Shown here one piece after another: positions 8,401-16,428 of a stretch of DNA of 64,000 nucleotides. The translations under genes and the position numbers were made by a program. Each line of letters starts with the position of its first letter. The first letter of the stretch is position 1. This DNA is from Centipeda artemidis DSM 19719 (lineage in GTDB: Bacteria > Bacillota > Negativicutes > Selenomonadales > Selenomonadaceae). The notes under the pieces are model-generated. The model did no database searches, was not told the origin of the DNA, and saw only the letters and a list, made by a program, of their open reading frames with translations. The stretch covers positions 532,605 to 596,604 of the forward strand of contig NZ_AUFU01000001.1 in assembly GCF_000426665.1 (NCBI RefSeq). The letters run 5' to 3'.

Positions 8401-9183
8401 CAGGAGGATGTACGCGCCGGATTTGAGCTTATTCGCCTGCGGCGCGAAGATTTCGCCCTCAAGGACGATGTTTTTGATTTCGTCCTCCACGACGCCGAGT
8501 TCGCGCGCTTCGCCCTGCACGGCACGCCCGATGATGACGTTTTCGGGGCGCGGCGCGCCTTTTTTTGCGCCGCGTGATGCACGGGACGAGGCGGGCTGTG
8601 CGGCGGATGAGTTTTTTTTCGCGAGCGCGGGCATGGGAGGCGGCGTCCATGCCGGCTGCGCCGCGTCCTCGGCGATGGCGCATTCCGCGCACACAACGCG
8701 GCACGCACATCCTACATTCCTACGGATCGCTTCTTCGAGCCGCCGCGTCACCGTACGCGTGCCGAGCAGCTCCGCGCCGAACCGCCCCGGCGCTTCGAGC
8801 CGAAGAACGTTGCCGTCGACGGCATAGCGCGACTGGCGCAGCGTGTGAAAGAGGACGGCATCGCCCGCCGCCGCCTGATTGACGGCGCGCTCCCAGACGG
8901 GCGCAACGGCGCGCTCGAGTGCGACGACGTTCTGCTGCAAAAAGACCTCGGCAAGACCGTAGTTCTCCGCGATCTGCACGCAGATGCGCGCAATCAGCTC
9001 CTCCGAAAGGACGGCGGATGTGCCGACAACCAGCTCCCACTCGTTCGATTCTGCGGAAACCTCGACGTGGCGCAGTGTGCTTGCACACAAAAGCTCCCGC
9101 TCCGCATCGGAGAGGGAGAGTCCGCGTATGAGCCGGAGGAGCATATCCTCGGCGCTGGGGAGAATCCGGTAGGTCTTGTTCAT
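5404..9183 (-). CDS. polC: PolC-type DNA polymerase III alpha, exonuclease domain absent
   Basis: Replicative polymerase of low-GC Gram-positive type, 1,259 residues. Order seen: N-terminal domain, OB fold (about 215-335), PHP domain beginning VELHAHTKMS (about 347), CxxC...CxxC zinc site (about 731-760), palm motif PDIDLNFSG (about 783), helix-hairpin-helix (about 1200) and a C-terminal clamp-binding peptide QVELF. In Bacillus-type PolC the PHP domain is interrupted by a ~170-residue DEDDh proofreading exonuclease containing FDxETTG. Here IIYGMEGYLIDD runs directly into the NHIIFLAKNKTGL segment, so the exonuclease is cleanly missing, which explains the shorter length. The ATG overlaps the upstream transglycosylase stop (ATGA). 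It is the last gene of the minus-strand housekeeping run and ends at a strong terminator. Confidence 0.95.
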   Translation of the reverse strand: MNKTYRILPSAEDMLLRLIRGLSLSDAERELLCASTLRHVEVSAESNEWELVVGTSAVLSEELIARICVQIAENYGLAEVFLQQNVVALERAVAPVWERAVNQAAAGDAVLFHTLRQSRYAVDGNVLRLEAPGRFGAELLGTRTVTRRLEEAIRRNVGCACRVVCAECAIAEDAAQPAWTPPPMPALAKKNSSAAQPASSRASRGAKKGAPRPENVIIGRAVQGEARELGVVEDEIKNIVLEGEIFAPQANKLKSGAYILLLKFADKTNGIACKKFFGIRGKATQEEIDAEVERILKAIGKGCAVRIQGKIEYDKFVSDYVLFIDSIEKRKVPQREDNAAEKRVELHAHTKMSALDAVVPPKTLVETAARWGWPAVAITDHGVVQAFPEAMNTARALKKKGVDIKIIYGMEGYLIDDPAQQRSNHIIFLAKNKTGLYNLYKLVSISHIRFFRGSKKRGRPCVPRAILEEYRDGLIVGSACEAGELIRAIVRGESDEELERIAAFYDFLEIQPIHNNDFLKIDDRFPIRDDEDLRNINRKVSELADKLEKPLIATCDVHFLNPEDAVYRAMLQKANGYRDADRQPPLYLRTTDEMLAEFDYLGAERAYECVVTNPRRIADEVEEFLPIPDELYAPMVPGADREIEEMSYRKARRLYGENLPKIVSDRLDLELKPILKHGFSALYIIAQRLVKKSNDDGYLVGSRGSVGSSFVATMIGVTEVNPLPPHYRCKHCQYNKFITDGSVGSGFDLPSMDCPVCGTPLIKDGHNIPFAVFLGFDGDKVPDIDLNFSGDYQPVAHKYTEVLFGKMNVFRAGTIAGLQDKNAYGYAMHYYEDMGVQKGRPYIEHMMRGCMGVKATTGQHAGGIMVVPRDMDVHYFTPIQRPANNMESDTLTTHFDYHSISERLVKLDILGHDDPTVIKMLEELTHRDPETIPFDDPATMSIFTSTDALGITPEELGANMGTYGIPEFRTSFTQKMIDDSNPDCFADLVRISGFSHGTNVWLGNAQDLIKAGTSTLKDAISARDDIMNYLMQNGIDPLLSFKTMENVRKGKGIAPDVVEKLYAGGIPEWYVESCQKIKYLFPRAHATAYVMMGYRIAFCKVHYPLAYYAAYFSIRADEFDANIIAKGRDAIKAAIDALNAEAREHRGKLDNKKQDTLIVLQLAWEMYLRGFACEPVDIYTSNAETFILHEKSLLPPLTALPGMGQKAAQAIVEARKDGVFISIEDLATRAHVPAPSIEVLRAHGCLAGMTESNQVELFA

Positions 9184-9758
9184 TCTTCGTACAGCCTCTT
9201 ATACTGCGCTCTGTCCTCGAGCACCGCCCGCACATAGAGCCGCGTCTCCGGGTAGGGGATTGCGTCGATCTCATCGAACGCATCCGTCCACCGATAGCGC
9301 TCCATCCAGTCGCGCACGTTGCCGCGCCCCGCATTGTATGCCGCGAGCGCAAGAATTTCGTTGCCGCGGAACTCCTGCAGGAGCTCCGCCAGATACCACG
9401 CGCCATAGCGAATGTTCAACGCAGGGTCGTAAAGGTAGTCCTCGGTAAACGGCTCGCCCAGCCGTCCCGCAATCCACGCGGCGGTCTGCGGCATGAGCTG
9501 CATCAGCCCGACCGCGCCGCCGTCGGAGGCGGCATCGCTGCGGAATTTGCTCTCGTTTTTAATCACCGCGGCAACGAGGAAGGGGTCGAGCCGCTGCTGC
9601 GCCGCGCTCGTCTCGATGTAGCTGCGGTAGTCGTAGGGGTAGATATAGCTGCGCTCGACAAAGGACCAGCCGCCCACGAGGGCAAAGGCGACTGCCACGA
9701 CGACCGCCGCGCGCAGGAGCAGCCACAGACCCCGGCGCGTATTACGAAAGGGACGCAA
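9180..9758 (-). CDS. Membrane-anchored lytic transglycosylase (SLT family)
   Basis: A 192-residue peptidoglycan lytic transglycosylase that cleaves the MurNAc-GlcNAc bond. One membrane segment (about residues 10-31) anchors it. The SLT domain shows the catalytic Glu in KNESKF (Glu69), then GLMQLMP (84-90) and LAAYNAG (about 137-143). The start is a TTG at 9758 (LRPFRN), supported by GGAGG 7 bases upstream and lying inside the 3' end of coaE in another frame (17-base overlap). Its stop overlaps the polC start by 4 bases, so the genes are probably translationally coupled. Confidence 0.9.
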   Translation of the reverse strand: MRPFRNTRRGLWLLLRAAVVVAVAFALVGGWSFVERSYIYPYDYRSYIETSAAQQRLDPFLVAAVIKNESKFRSDAASDGGAVGLMQLMPQTAAWIAGRLGEPFTEDYLYDPALNIRYGAWYLAELLQEFRGNEILALAAYNAGRGNVRDWMERYRWTDAFDEIDAIPYPETRLYVRAVLEDRAQYKRLYEE

Positions 9759-10347
9759 GACGCTGCCTCCAAAGCTCTGCGGCGCGCCGCTCGGTATCCA
9801 TGCGCGCGCCGCCGTTGTCGATCACGACGTCTGCCAGCGCACATTTTTCCGCGAGCGGCATCTGCGCGGCGATCCGCGCGCGCGCTTCCGCCTCGCTCAT
9901 CGCCGTATCGCGCGCCATCAAGCGCGCGAGCTGCACGTCCTCCGGCACGGAGACGACCCACGACTCGTCGGTCATCCGATGCCAGCCCGCCTCAAAGAGG
10001 AGCGGCACGTCGAGCACGACCGCCGCGTGCCCCTCCGCTCTCAGATCCGCGATTTTATCCGTCGCCGCAGTGCGAATCAAGGGATGCACGCGCGCGTTCA
10101 CCCGATCCCGCACATGCGGATCGGCAAAGACGCGCCGCGCAATCTCGCCGCGGTCGAGCGTGCCGTCCGCAGCGAGAATATCTCCGCCAAACTCCCGCAC
10201 ATAGAAGTCGTAGACCGCCCCGCCCGGGCGCGAGAGTTCGTGCGCGATGGCGTCCGCGTCCACGATCGCCGCCCCTTCCCTGCGCAGCGCTTCGCTCACG
10301 GTGGATTTGCCGCAGGCGATGCCGCCCGTCAGCCCAATGACATACAT
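9742..10347 (-). CDS. coaE: Dephospho-CoA kinase
   Basis: Catalyses the last step of coenzyme A synthesis, phosphorylating the ribose 3'-hydroxyl of dephospho-CoA. The P-loop GLTGGIACGKST lies at the N-terminus and the family motif VLDVPLLFEAG near residue 100. At 201 residues the length is typical. The chosen ATG (MYVIGLTGG) overlaps the polA stop by one base (TAATG) and is preceded by GGAGG. An in-frame start 18 bases upstream would add six residues unlike the family. The polA-coaE pairing is common in Firmicutes. Confidence 0.95.
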   Translation of the reverse strand: MYVIGLTGGIACGKSTVSEALRREGAAIVDADAIAHELSRPGGAVYDFYVREFGGDILAADGTLDRGEIARRVFADPHVRDRVNARVHPLIRTAATDKIADLRAEGHAAVVLDVPLLFEAGWHRMTDESWVVSVPEDVQLARLMARDTAMSEAEARARIAAQMPLAEKCALADVVIDNGGARMDTERRAAELWRQRLASLS

Positions 10348-13028
10348 TACTTTGCCTCCGCCCAATTCTTCCCCGTATGCACATCGACGGCGAGCGGCAC
10401 GGCGAGCTGTGCCGCCCCGCTCATCGCCGCCGTCAGCAGCTCCGTCACCTGTGCGATTTCGTCATTTACGACCTCGAGCACGAGCTCGTCGTGCACCTGC
10501 AGGAGGATATGACTCTTTACCCCCGCAGCACGGAGCGCCGCGTCCGCACGAATCATCGCGATTTTAATCAAATCTGCCGCCGTCCCCTGAATCGGCGTGT
10601 TCATCGCCATGCGCTCCGCGTTCGACCGCTGCATGAAGTTGCGGCTGTTGATCGCCGGGAGCGCGCGCCGCCGCCCGTAGAGCGTCGTGACAAATCCGTT
10701 CGTGTGCGCGTCCGCGACGACGCGGTCGAGGAACGCGCGCACGCCGTGATAGCGCTCGAAGTAGCGTTCAATGTAGCCTGCCGCCTCCTTGCGCGGGATG
10801 CCGAGATCCTGCGAGAGCCCGTAGTCGCTGAGCCCGTAGACGATGCCGAAATTGACCGCCTTTGCGCTGCGCCGCTGTGCGCTCGTCACCTCGGCGAGCG
10901 GCATGCCGAACACCTCCGACGCCGTGCGCGCGTGAATGTCCTGCCCCTGCAGAAACGCGTCGATGAGCGTCTCGTCCCCCGACATATGCGCGAGAATGCG
11001 CAGCTCGATCTGCGAGTAGTCCGCCGAGAGCAGTGCATCATAGCCCTCGCCCGGTTCGAAGAGCGCACGCACGGCGCGCCCCTCCTCTGTCCGCACGGGG
11101 ATGTTCTGGAGGTTCGGATCGGAGCTTGAGAGCCGCCCCGTCGCCGTCACCGTCTGGTTGAAACTCGTGTGCACACGCCCCGTATCGGGACGAATGAGCG
11201 CACCGATGCCCTCAAGGTAGGTCGAGCGAATCTTGCTCCACATGCGGTACGTCAGCACCCGATCCACAACGGGATGCGCCGCGCGCATCTCCTCTAGCAC
11301 CTCGGCGTTCGTCGAGTAGCCCGTCTTGGTCTTTTTCATCTTCGGAGATGTCAGCCCGAGCCGGTCAAAGAGGACTTCGCCGAGCTGCTTGGGTGAGCTG
11401 ATGTTGAACTCCGTCCCTGCGAGCGCATAGATGTCCTGCTCGATCTCCGCGATGCGCGCGTTCGCCGCCGCAAGCGCGCGCCCGAGCGCCGCACGGTTCA
11501 CCGCGACGCCCGTCCGCTCCATCGCCGCGAGGATGGGGACGAGAGGAAGCTCTATTTCTTCATATAGCTTGGTCAGCTTCGCATCGGCGAGCGCCGCCGA
11601 CATCGGCGCATAGAGCCGCGCCGCAAGAATCACCTCATAGACGGAAATCTGCTCGTTATGCAGCGGCGCGCCGTTTGCGAGGTGCGAATACGCCGCAGAG
11701 AGCGTGCGATCCTCCGCCGTCTGCGGCGCGGAAAGCTCGTCCAAATAGGCGGACGCCGCACGATCAAGTGACCTCTGCCGCTCCTCGGGACACAGCAAAT
11801 AGTCTACGAGTGCGAGGTCAAAAACCTCCGCTCCGAACGTCATCCCCGCCTGCACATAACGCTTCGCATCCCAAAGCACGACGGGACGCTCCGAAAGAAT
11901 CGACAGCACCTCCGCAAAATGCGCGGACGATGCGTGCAGCACGCCGCGCACATCCCCATAGGAAAGCACCAGCGCCGCGAGATTCAGGAACGGCGCCGTT
12001 CCCTCAAACACGCCCGCCACAGTGATCCGCTCCGCAGAGCGCAGCGACGCCGGATCGAGCGACGCGTCAAGCTCGAGCGGCGTGAGGTCAATCTCCGTCT
12101 CTTCGTCCTCTGCCGCCACAAAGAGCGACTGCTCCACATGCATCTCCTGCGCCGCGGGCGCAAGGAACTCCGAGAGACTGCGCCACACGGAGCGCAGCTC
12201 GTACGTCCTGCAAAACGTCTCGAGCGCCGCGCGGTCGGGCTGCATACGAAAGCCCTCCGCCGTATAGCGGAGTTCCGGCACATCGCATTTGATCGTCGCA
12301 AGCTCCTTCGAGAGGAGCGCCTGATCGCGATACTCTATGAGTGACGCGCTCAGTTTCTTCCCCGCGACCTCTCCCGCATGGTCGAGCACAGATTCGATCG
12401 TCCCGTAGGAGAGCAGGAGCTTCGTCGCGGTCTTTGGCCCGATGCCCGGAACGCCCGGAATATTGTCCGAGCTGTCCCCCATGAGCCCCTTCAGGTCGAT
12501 CAGGCGGAGCGGCGCGAAGCCGTACTCCTCCTCGAACGCCGCCGTATCGTAGCGGCGTGTGTCGCTGATGCCCTTTTTCGTCAGCAGCACGTCGAGTCCC
12601 GGGCGGATGAGCTGGAGCGCGTCGCGGTCGCCCGTCACGACGATCGCCGCCGCCCCCGCTGCCGCCGCCTGCGTCCCGAGCGTGCCGATGATGTCGTCCG
12701 CCTCGTAGTCGTCGAGCTCGACGAAGGGAATGCCGAGGCACGCCGCGAGCTCCTTCAGCAGGGGAATCTGCGCGATCAGCTCCTCGGGCGTCTTGTCCCG
12801 CGTGCCCTTGTAGTCGGGGTACAGCGCCGTGCGGAACGTCGTGCGGCTCTTGTCGAACGCGATGACGATCTGCGAGGGCGCGTGCTCCTTCAGGAGTTTC
12901 ACGAGCATCATCGCAAAGCCGTGAATCGCGTTCGTATGGACGCCGTGGGCGTTCGGCGGGAGCTGCAGCGCGTAGAACGCACGGAAAAAGAGACTGCTCC
13001 CGTCGATGACTGCAAATTTTTCCGTCAC
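10347..13028 (-). CDS. polA: DNA polymerase I, proofreading site not conserved
   Basis: An 893-residue enzyme for Okazaki fragment maturation and gap repair. Residues 1-290 form the 5' flap nuclease (VIAFDKSRTTFR, ASQLGIPFVE-type region, DSSDNIPGVPGIG). Residues about 520-893 are the family A polymerase, with TATGRLSSSDPNLQNIP (motif A lead-in), DYSQIELR (about 669), RRSAKAVNFGIVYG (O helix) and QVHDELVLEV (about 850). The middle domain (about 300-490) keeps the length of the 3'-5' exonuclease but lacks the DxE metal motif; the matching stretch reads ITVAGVFEGTAPFL. It is probably inactive, as in Bacillus stearothermophilus Pol I. The GTG start overlaps the upstream stop (GTGA). Confidence 0.95.
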   Translation of the reverse strand: MTEKFAVIDGSSLFFRAFYALQLPPNAHGVHTNAIHGFAMMLVKLLKEHAPSQIVIAFDKSRTTFRTALYPDYKGTRDKTPEELIAQIPLLKELAACLGIPFVELDDYEADDIIGTLGTQAAAAGAAAIVVTGDRDALQLIRPGLDVLLTKKGISDTRRYDTAAFEEEYGFAPLRLIDLKGLMGDSSDNIPGVPGIGPKTATKLLLSYGTIESVLDHAGEVAGKKLSASLIEYRDQALLSKELATIKCDVPELRYTAEGFRMQPDRAALETFCRTYELRSVWRSLSEFLAPAAQEMHVEQSLFVAAEDEETEIDLTPLELDASLDPASLRSAERITVAGVFEGTAPFLNLAALVLSYGDVRGVLHASSAHFAEVLSILSERPVVLWDAKRYVQAGMTFGAEVFDLALVDYLLCPEERQRSLDRAASAYLDELSAPQTAEDRTLSAAYSHLANGAPLHNEQISVYEVILAARLYAPMSAALADAKLTKLYEEIELPLVPILAAMERTGVAVNRAALGRALAAANARIAEIEQDIYALAGTEFNISSPKQLGEVLFDRLGLTSPKMKKTKTGYSTNAEVLEEMRAAHPVVDRVLTYRMWSKIRSTYLEGIGALIRPDTGRVHTSFNQTVTATGRLSSSDPNLQNIPVRTEEGRAVRALFEPGEGYDALLSADYSQIELRILAHMSGDETLIDAFLQGQDIHARTASEVFGMPLAEVTSAQRRSAKAVNFGIVYGLSDYGLSQDLGIPRKEAAGYIERYFERYHGVRAFLDRVVADAHTNGFVTTLYGRRRALPAINSRNFMQRSNAERMAMNTPIQGTAADLIKIAMIRADAALRAAGVKSHILLQVHDELVLEVVNDEIAQVTELLTAAMSGAAQLAVPLAVDVHTGKNWAEAK

Positions 13029-13534
13029 TTGTCCCGCACATCCTGTTCTTCGAGGCGCATGAGGAGGAAAATATAATCCGACATGCGGTTGAGGAAGCGG
13101 ATGTCGATCTCATGAACATCCTCTTCGCGGCGCAGCGACCACGCGCGCCGCTCCGCCGTGCGCGCCGTCGTGCGCGCAAAATCGAGCATCGCGCCGCCCT
13201 TCGTCTCGCCCGGGATGAGGAACACGCGCAGAGGCGGCAGGCTCTTTTCGATGGCTTCTTCATCCGCCTCGAGCTCCGCCAGCATCTCGGCAGTAATCAT
13301 TGGCTCTTTTCCGATACTTGCAAAATCCGCCATGAGCATACCGAGCTTCTTTTGGAGATTCAGAACGCGCTCCCTGACGCTCTCGTTCTCAACGAACGCC
13401 CGCGCCATGCCGAGCGCGGACGCGAGCATGTCCACGTTGCCGTAGACCTCGACGCGGCGGTGATCCTTATCCACGCGCTCGCCGGTGAAGAGGCTCGTCT
13501 GCCCTTTATCGCCTGTTTTCGTTGTGACGCCCAT
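13025..13534 (-). CDS. pduO: PduO-type cob(I)alamin adenosyltransferase
   Basis: Transfers the adenosyl group of ATP to cob(I)alamin, making coenzyme B12. About 170 residues with the N-terminal ATP-binding signature TKTGDKGQTSLFTGERV, the DxRVEVYG-like helix start, and the C-terminal LNRMSDYIFLLMR motif. The ATG at 13534 follows AAGGAGGA at good spacing; an upstream in-frame ATG would include the ribosome site. The stop overlaps the polA GTG by 4 bases. Together with the B12 riboswitches at 50-50.6 kb it shows that this cell uses cobalamin. Confidence 0.9.
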   Translation of the reverse strand: MGVTTKTGDKGQTSLFTGERVDKDHRRVEVYGNVDMLASALGMARAFVENESVRERVLNLQKKLGMLMADFASIGKEPMITAEMLAELEADEEAIEKSLPPLRVFLIPGETKGGAMLDFARTTARTAERRAWSLRREEDVHEIDIRFLNRMSDYIFLLMRLEEQDVRDK

Positions 13535-13611
13535 TACAGTTTCCTCCTTATATAGATGCATGTGCCCGGCCGCGCAAAGGCACGGTCGGGCGATCGCTTC
13601 CGCTATATTTT

Positions 13612-14025
13612 TTAGAAAATCTCCGTCTCGCTGAAGAAGATGTGAATCTCGCGCGCTGCGCTCTCGGGACTGTCGGAGGCATGCACCGCGTTCTCGCTTC
13701 CATCCTTTGCAAAACGCTTGCGAATGGTTCCCTCAGCCGCGTTCGCAGGGTTCGTCGCGCCGTGCAGCTCGCGCACGCGCGCAATCGCGTTCTCCCCGGC
13801 GAGCACTATCGCAACGAGCGGCGCGGAGGTCATGAACGCGGAGAGCTCGCCGTAGAACGGCTTCGTCAGATGCTCTTCGTAATGAATGCGCGCGATGCGA
13901 TCCGTCATCTGCATCATCTTCATCGCGCGGATTGTGAGCCCCGCATCCTCGTATGCCTTCGTGATGTCGCCGATGTGATGTGCCTTAACGGCGTCCGGCT
14001 TAATGAGAACCAGTGTCTGTTCCAT
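13612..14025 (-). CDS. ndk: Nucleoside diphosphate kinase
   Basis: Balances nucleoside triphosphate pools through a phospho-histidine intermediate. The 137-residue protein opens with TLVLIKPDAVKA. The active-site histidine lies in NAVHASDSPESA (about residue 116), and RELHGATNPANAAEGTIR is the substrate-binding region. Length is normal. The start overlaps the carbonic anhydrase stop by one base (TAATG). The 78 bases before the next gene contain an imperfect GC hairpin with no T tract, so read-through is likely. Confidence 0.97.
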   Translation of the reverse strand: MEQTLVLIKPDAVKAHHIGDITKAYEDAGLTIRAMKMMQMTDRIARIHYEEHLTKPFYGELSAFMTSAPLVAIVLAGENAIARVRELHGATNPANAAEGTIRKRFAKDGSENAVHASDSPESAAREIHIFFSETEIF

Positions 14026-14555
14026 TACTTCAACTCCTCAATGATCTTTTGATACTCTGCCGCGAGGTCGGCGTAGTTTTCCGCTGCATTTTGCAGCGCC
14101 TCGATTTCGTCGTCGCGCAGCGCGCGCACGATCTGTGCAGGGGAACCGAACACGAGCGAGTTCGAAGGGATCTTCTTGTGCTGCGGCAGGAACGTCCCCG
14201 CCCCGATGACCACGTTCTCGCCGATCTCGGAGTACCCCATCACGATCGAGCCCATGCCGATGAGCGTATTGCTGCCGATCTTGCTGCAGTGCACGACCGC
14301 GTTGTGCCCGATGAGCACATGATCCCCGATCTCTACCGGCACGTCACGCATGACGTGAATTGTCGCGTTCTCCTGGATGTTCGTGTTGCTGCCGATCCGA
14401 ATCGGCTGAAAGTCGCCGCGCACGACAGCGCCGAACCAAACGCTCGAATGTGCGCCGATCGTCACGTCGCCGATCACCGCCGCGGACGGTGCGATAAACG
14501 CCGTCGGGTCGATCGCAGGGCTCTTTCCCCTGTAGGGCAGAATGACCTTGTCCAT
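14025..14555 (-). CDS. Gamma-class carbonic anhydrase-like hexapeptide protein
   Basis: A left-handed beta-helix protein of about 176 residues, with repeated I-G-x-x-x-x-I steps and histidines in ATIHVM and IGHNAVVHCS at the positions that bind metal in gamma carbonic anhydrases. Relatives (YrdA/PaaY group) are annotated as carbonic anhydrases or CoA-thioester-related proteins, and activity is often unproven. The ATG at 14555 (MDKVILPYRGK) follows GAGGAGG (10-base spacer). An extended -10 promoter lies just upstream, so this gene may start a sub-operon with ndk and the genes below it. Confidence 0.85.
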   Translation of the reverse strand: MDKVILPYRGKSPAIDPTAFIAPSAAVIGDVTIGAHSSVWFGAVVRGDFQPIRIGSNTNIQENATIHVMRDVPVEIGDHVLIGHNAVVHCSKIGSNTLIGMGSIVMGYSEIGENVVIGAGTFLPQHKKIPSNSLVFGSPAQIVRALRDDEIEALQNAAENYADLAAEYQKIIEELK

Positions 14556-14593
14556 CAATACGCGCCTCCTCATCATGTTCCTCTGACGTTCCT

Positions 14594-14602
14594 ATTATAG
14601 CA
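14594..14602 (-). promoter_or_regulatory. Extended -10 promoter before the carbonic anhydrase gene
   Basis: TGCTATAAT on the minus strand is a perfect extended -10 element. No good -35 is visible. It would give a leader of about 30 bases and could start the gene run from 14555 down to polC. Confidence 0.5.
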
Positions 14603-14628
14603 TGACGGAGGCATATTTTCATCATATT

Positions 14629-15996
14629 TTATTTCTCGTTTTGAGGGACGTCCGCCCCGCTCTTCACCTCGACCGGATCATGTTCGGAAACGTTTCTCCC
14701 TGCTTTTATATCGGCGATTCTGCGGGAGAGCACCGCCATATTTTCTGCCGAATAAAAAGGATCCGCGCGGCGCTCCGCCAAAATTTTCCGCAGCGTGCGG
14801 ATTCTCTCCTCGCGCAGCCATGCACCGATCTGTGCACCGACGAGATGCGCGGGCGCATCCCTGCCCGTTACGCGCAGCATGGCGGCAAGGTACTCCGCCC
14901 CGTGCGTCAGGTAATCCGGCAGCGTCCCGTGATCCGCGCGGATGACGGCGGTGAACTGCTCCATGGAGAGCCCCGACCGCCCGACGCCGAGCAGGAGATC
15001 GGCAATCTTGCCGACATGCGTGAGGCGCGGCGCGCGCATATGCTCACGGATCACGAACGACGCCGCCTTCATCCATGTGTGCGGCAGCGTCATGCGCCTG
15101 TTCCACGCGGCGAGCACATCGAGACCGACCTTCTCATGCCCGTAGTGGTGCGGCAGCATCTCCGCGGGCGTCTCCCCCTTGCCGATGTCGTGCACAAGCC
15201 CTGTGAACCGCGTTATCACGTCGTCTGTCGCCGCCGCTACCGCATCGACAATGGACATCGTATGTTCAAACGCATCTCCCTCGGGATGAAACTCCGTCGG
15301 CTGCGTCTTTCCTCTGAGCGCCGCGATCTCAGGGAAGGTCACGTCAAGCAAGCCGGCCGCATCAAGTACGCGGAAAAACATGGAGGGACGCGACACCTCG
15401 AGCGCACGGCGCAGCTCTCCCATCGTACGCTCACTCGGCTCTTTTTGCAGTTCCTCCACGCAGGAACGCATATAGGCAAGTGTCCCCGCCTCGACCATAA
15501 AGCCGAACGCCGCCGCCTGCCGCGCCGCGCGCAGCGCCCGCACGGGATCCTCGGTAAAATGCGCCGACACAGCGCGAATGATGCCCGCCGCAATATCTGA
15601 GCGCCCCCCGTAGGGATCGACGAGCCGCTCCTCCGGCAGCTCCTGCGCCATCGCGTTCATCGTCGTGTCGCGCCGGTAAAGATCCTCCTCAATCGTCACC
15701 GCAGGGTCGAACGTGACGTCAAACCCGCGATAGCCCGCGCCCGTCTTAACCTCTTTGCGCGCAAAGGACACCTCCGTGCGCCGCCCGTCAATATAGACAT
15801 GGTAGACCGGGAACGCCTTTCCGATCTTCTCCGCACGCGGAAAAAGCGCGCAAAAGCGCGTCTCCTTCATCCCCGTCAGCACATAGTCCATATCGTGTGC
15901 CGCCGCCCCGCGAAAGGCATCCCGCACGCAGCCGCCCACGCGAAAAACGCGTGCGCCCGCAGACCGCACCGCCTCCACAAACAGAGATTCCGTCAT
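14629..15996 (-). CDS. cca: CCA-adding tRNA nucleotidyltransferase with HD domain
   Basis: Adds or repairs the 3' CCA end of tRNAs. The 455-residue protein has the class II polymerase signature VGGCVRD (20-26) with catalytic Asp35 and Asp37 in HDMDY, then RRDTTMNAMA, the head/neck helices RALRAARQAAAFGF, and an HD phosphohydrolase motif VHDIGKG (about 269). The ATG at 15996 follows a GGAGGGGAGG ribosome site. An in-frame upstream start would lie inside the terminator of the preceding tRNA gene and is rejected. It follows two tRNA genes on the same strand. Confidence 0.95.
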   Translation of the reverse strand: MTESLFVEAVRSAGARVFRVGGCVRDAFRGAAAHDMDYVLTGMKETRFCALFPRAEKIGKAFPVYHVYIDGRRTEVSFARKEVKTGAGYRGFDVTFDPAVTIEEDLYRRDTTMNAMAQELPEERLVDPYGGRSDIAAGIIRAVSAHFTEDPVRALRAARQAAAFGFMVEAGTLAYMRSCVEELQKEPSERTMGELRRALEVSRPSMFFRVLDAAGLLDVTFPEIAALRGKTQPTEFHPEGDAFEHTMSIVDAVAAATDDVITRFTGLVHDIGKGETPAEMLPHHYGHEKVGLDVLAAWNRRMTLPHTWMKAASFVIREHMRAPRLTHVGKIADLLLGVGRSGLSMEQFTAVIRADHGTLPDYLTHGAEYLAAMLRVTGRDAPAHLVGAQIGAWLREERIRTLRKILAERRADPFYSAENMAVLSRRIADIKAGRNVSEHDPVEVKSGADVPQNEK

Positions 15997-16020
15997 ATCC
16001 TCCCCTCCTTTCAAGAAAAT

Positions 16021-16047
16021 AAAAAAAAGCATCACCTGCGCGATGCT
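16021..16047 (-). terminator. Terminator after tRNA(CAT)
   Basis: AGCATC (16047-16042 on the minus strand) pairs with GATGCT (16033-16028), followed by eight T. It lies 12 bases past the tRNA CCA end. cca would need read-through or its own promoter. Confidence 0.75.
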
Positions 16048-16058
16048 CTTCCACTCTA

Positions 16059-16135
16059 TGGTGGGCCCACTTGGACTTGAACCAAGGACCGACCGGTTAT
16101 GAGCCGGTTGCTCTAACCAACTGAGCTATAGGCCC
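16059..16135 (-). tRNA. tRNA with CAT anticodon (elongator Met or Ile2)
   Basis: A 77-base cloverleaf starting GGGCCTATAGCTCAG with encoded CCA. The anticodon arm is ACCGG-CTCATAA-CCGGT, so the anticodon is CAT. The G1-C72 pair rules out initiator tRNA. It is either elongator methionine or the isoleucine tRNA whose C34 becomes lysidine; the sequence alone does not decide. Confidence 0.93.
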
Positions 16136-16170
16136 CTATGCAGCGAGGAACAGCACGTTCTCCGCTTTTC

Positions 16171-16195
16171 AAAAAAACCTGCGCATTGCGCAGGT
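16171..16195 (-). terminator. Terminator after tRNA-Gly
   Basis: ACCTGCGC and GCGCAGGT form an 8-bp stem with a 3-base loop, followed on the minus strand by seven T. It lies between the two tRNA genes, 12 bases past the tRNA-Gly end. Confidence 0.8.
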
Positions 16196-16207
16196 CAGGT
16201 AAACAAT

Positions 16208-16281
16208 GGAGCGGAAAACGAGGCTCGAACTCGCGACCCCCACCTTGGCAAGGTGGTGCTCTACCACTGAGCTACTTCCGC
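16208..16281 (-). tRNA. tRNA-Gly(GCC)
   Basis: A 74-base cloverleaf, GCGGAAGTAGCTCAGTGGTA at the 5' end, anticodon arm CCACC-TTGCCAA-GGTGG giving GCC, T-arm TTCGAGC and encoded CCA. All four stems pair. Confidence 0.97.
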
Positions 16282-16318
16282 AGAATGCAACGAAAACATC
16301 GGTCAATCAACGGATATC

Positions 16319-16348
16319 ATTCTAACAAGAAAGCGCCCGTTCTGTCAA
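16319..16348 (-). promoter_or_regulatory. Promoter of the tRNA genes
   Basis: TTGACA (16348-16343), an 18-base spacer and TAGAAT (16324-16319) on the minus strand. The predicted start is about 30 bases before tRNA-Gly. Confidence 0.75.
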
Positions 16349-16428
16349 GAAAATTTTACAAACTAAGAAAATACGCGCCCCCCCATTTCCCTTCTTTGCC
16401 GTGAAATCAGGTATACAGCCGCGTTGTA

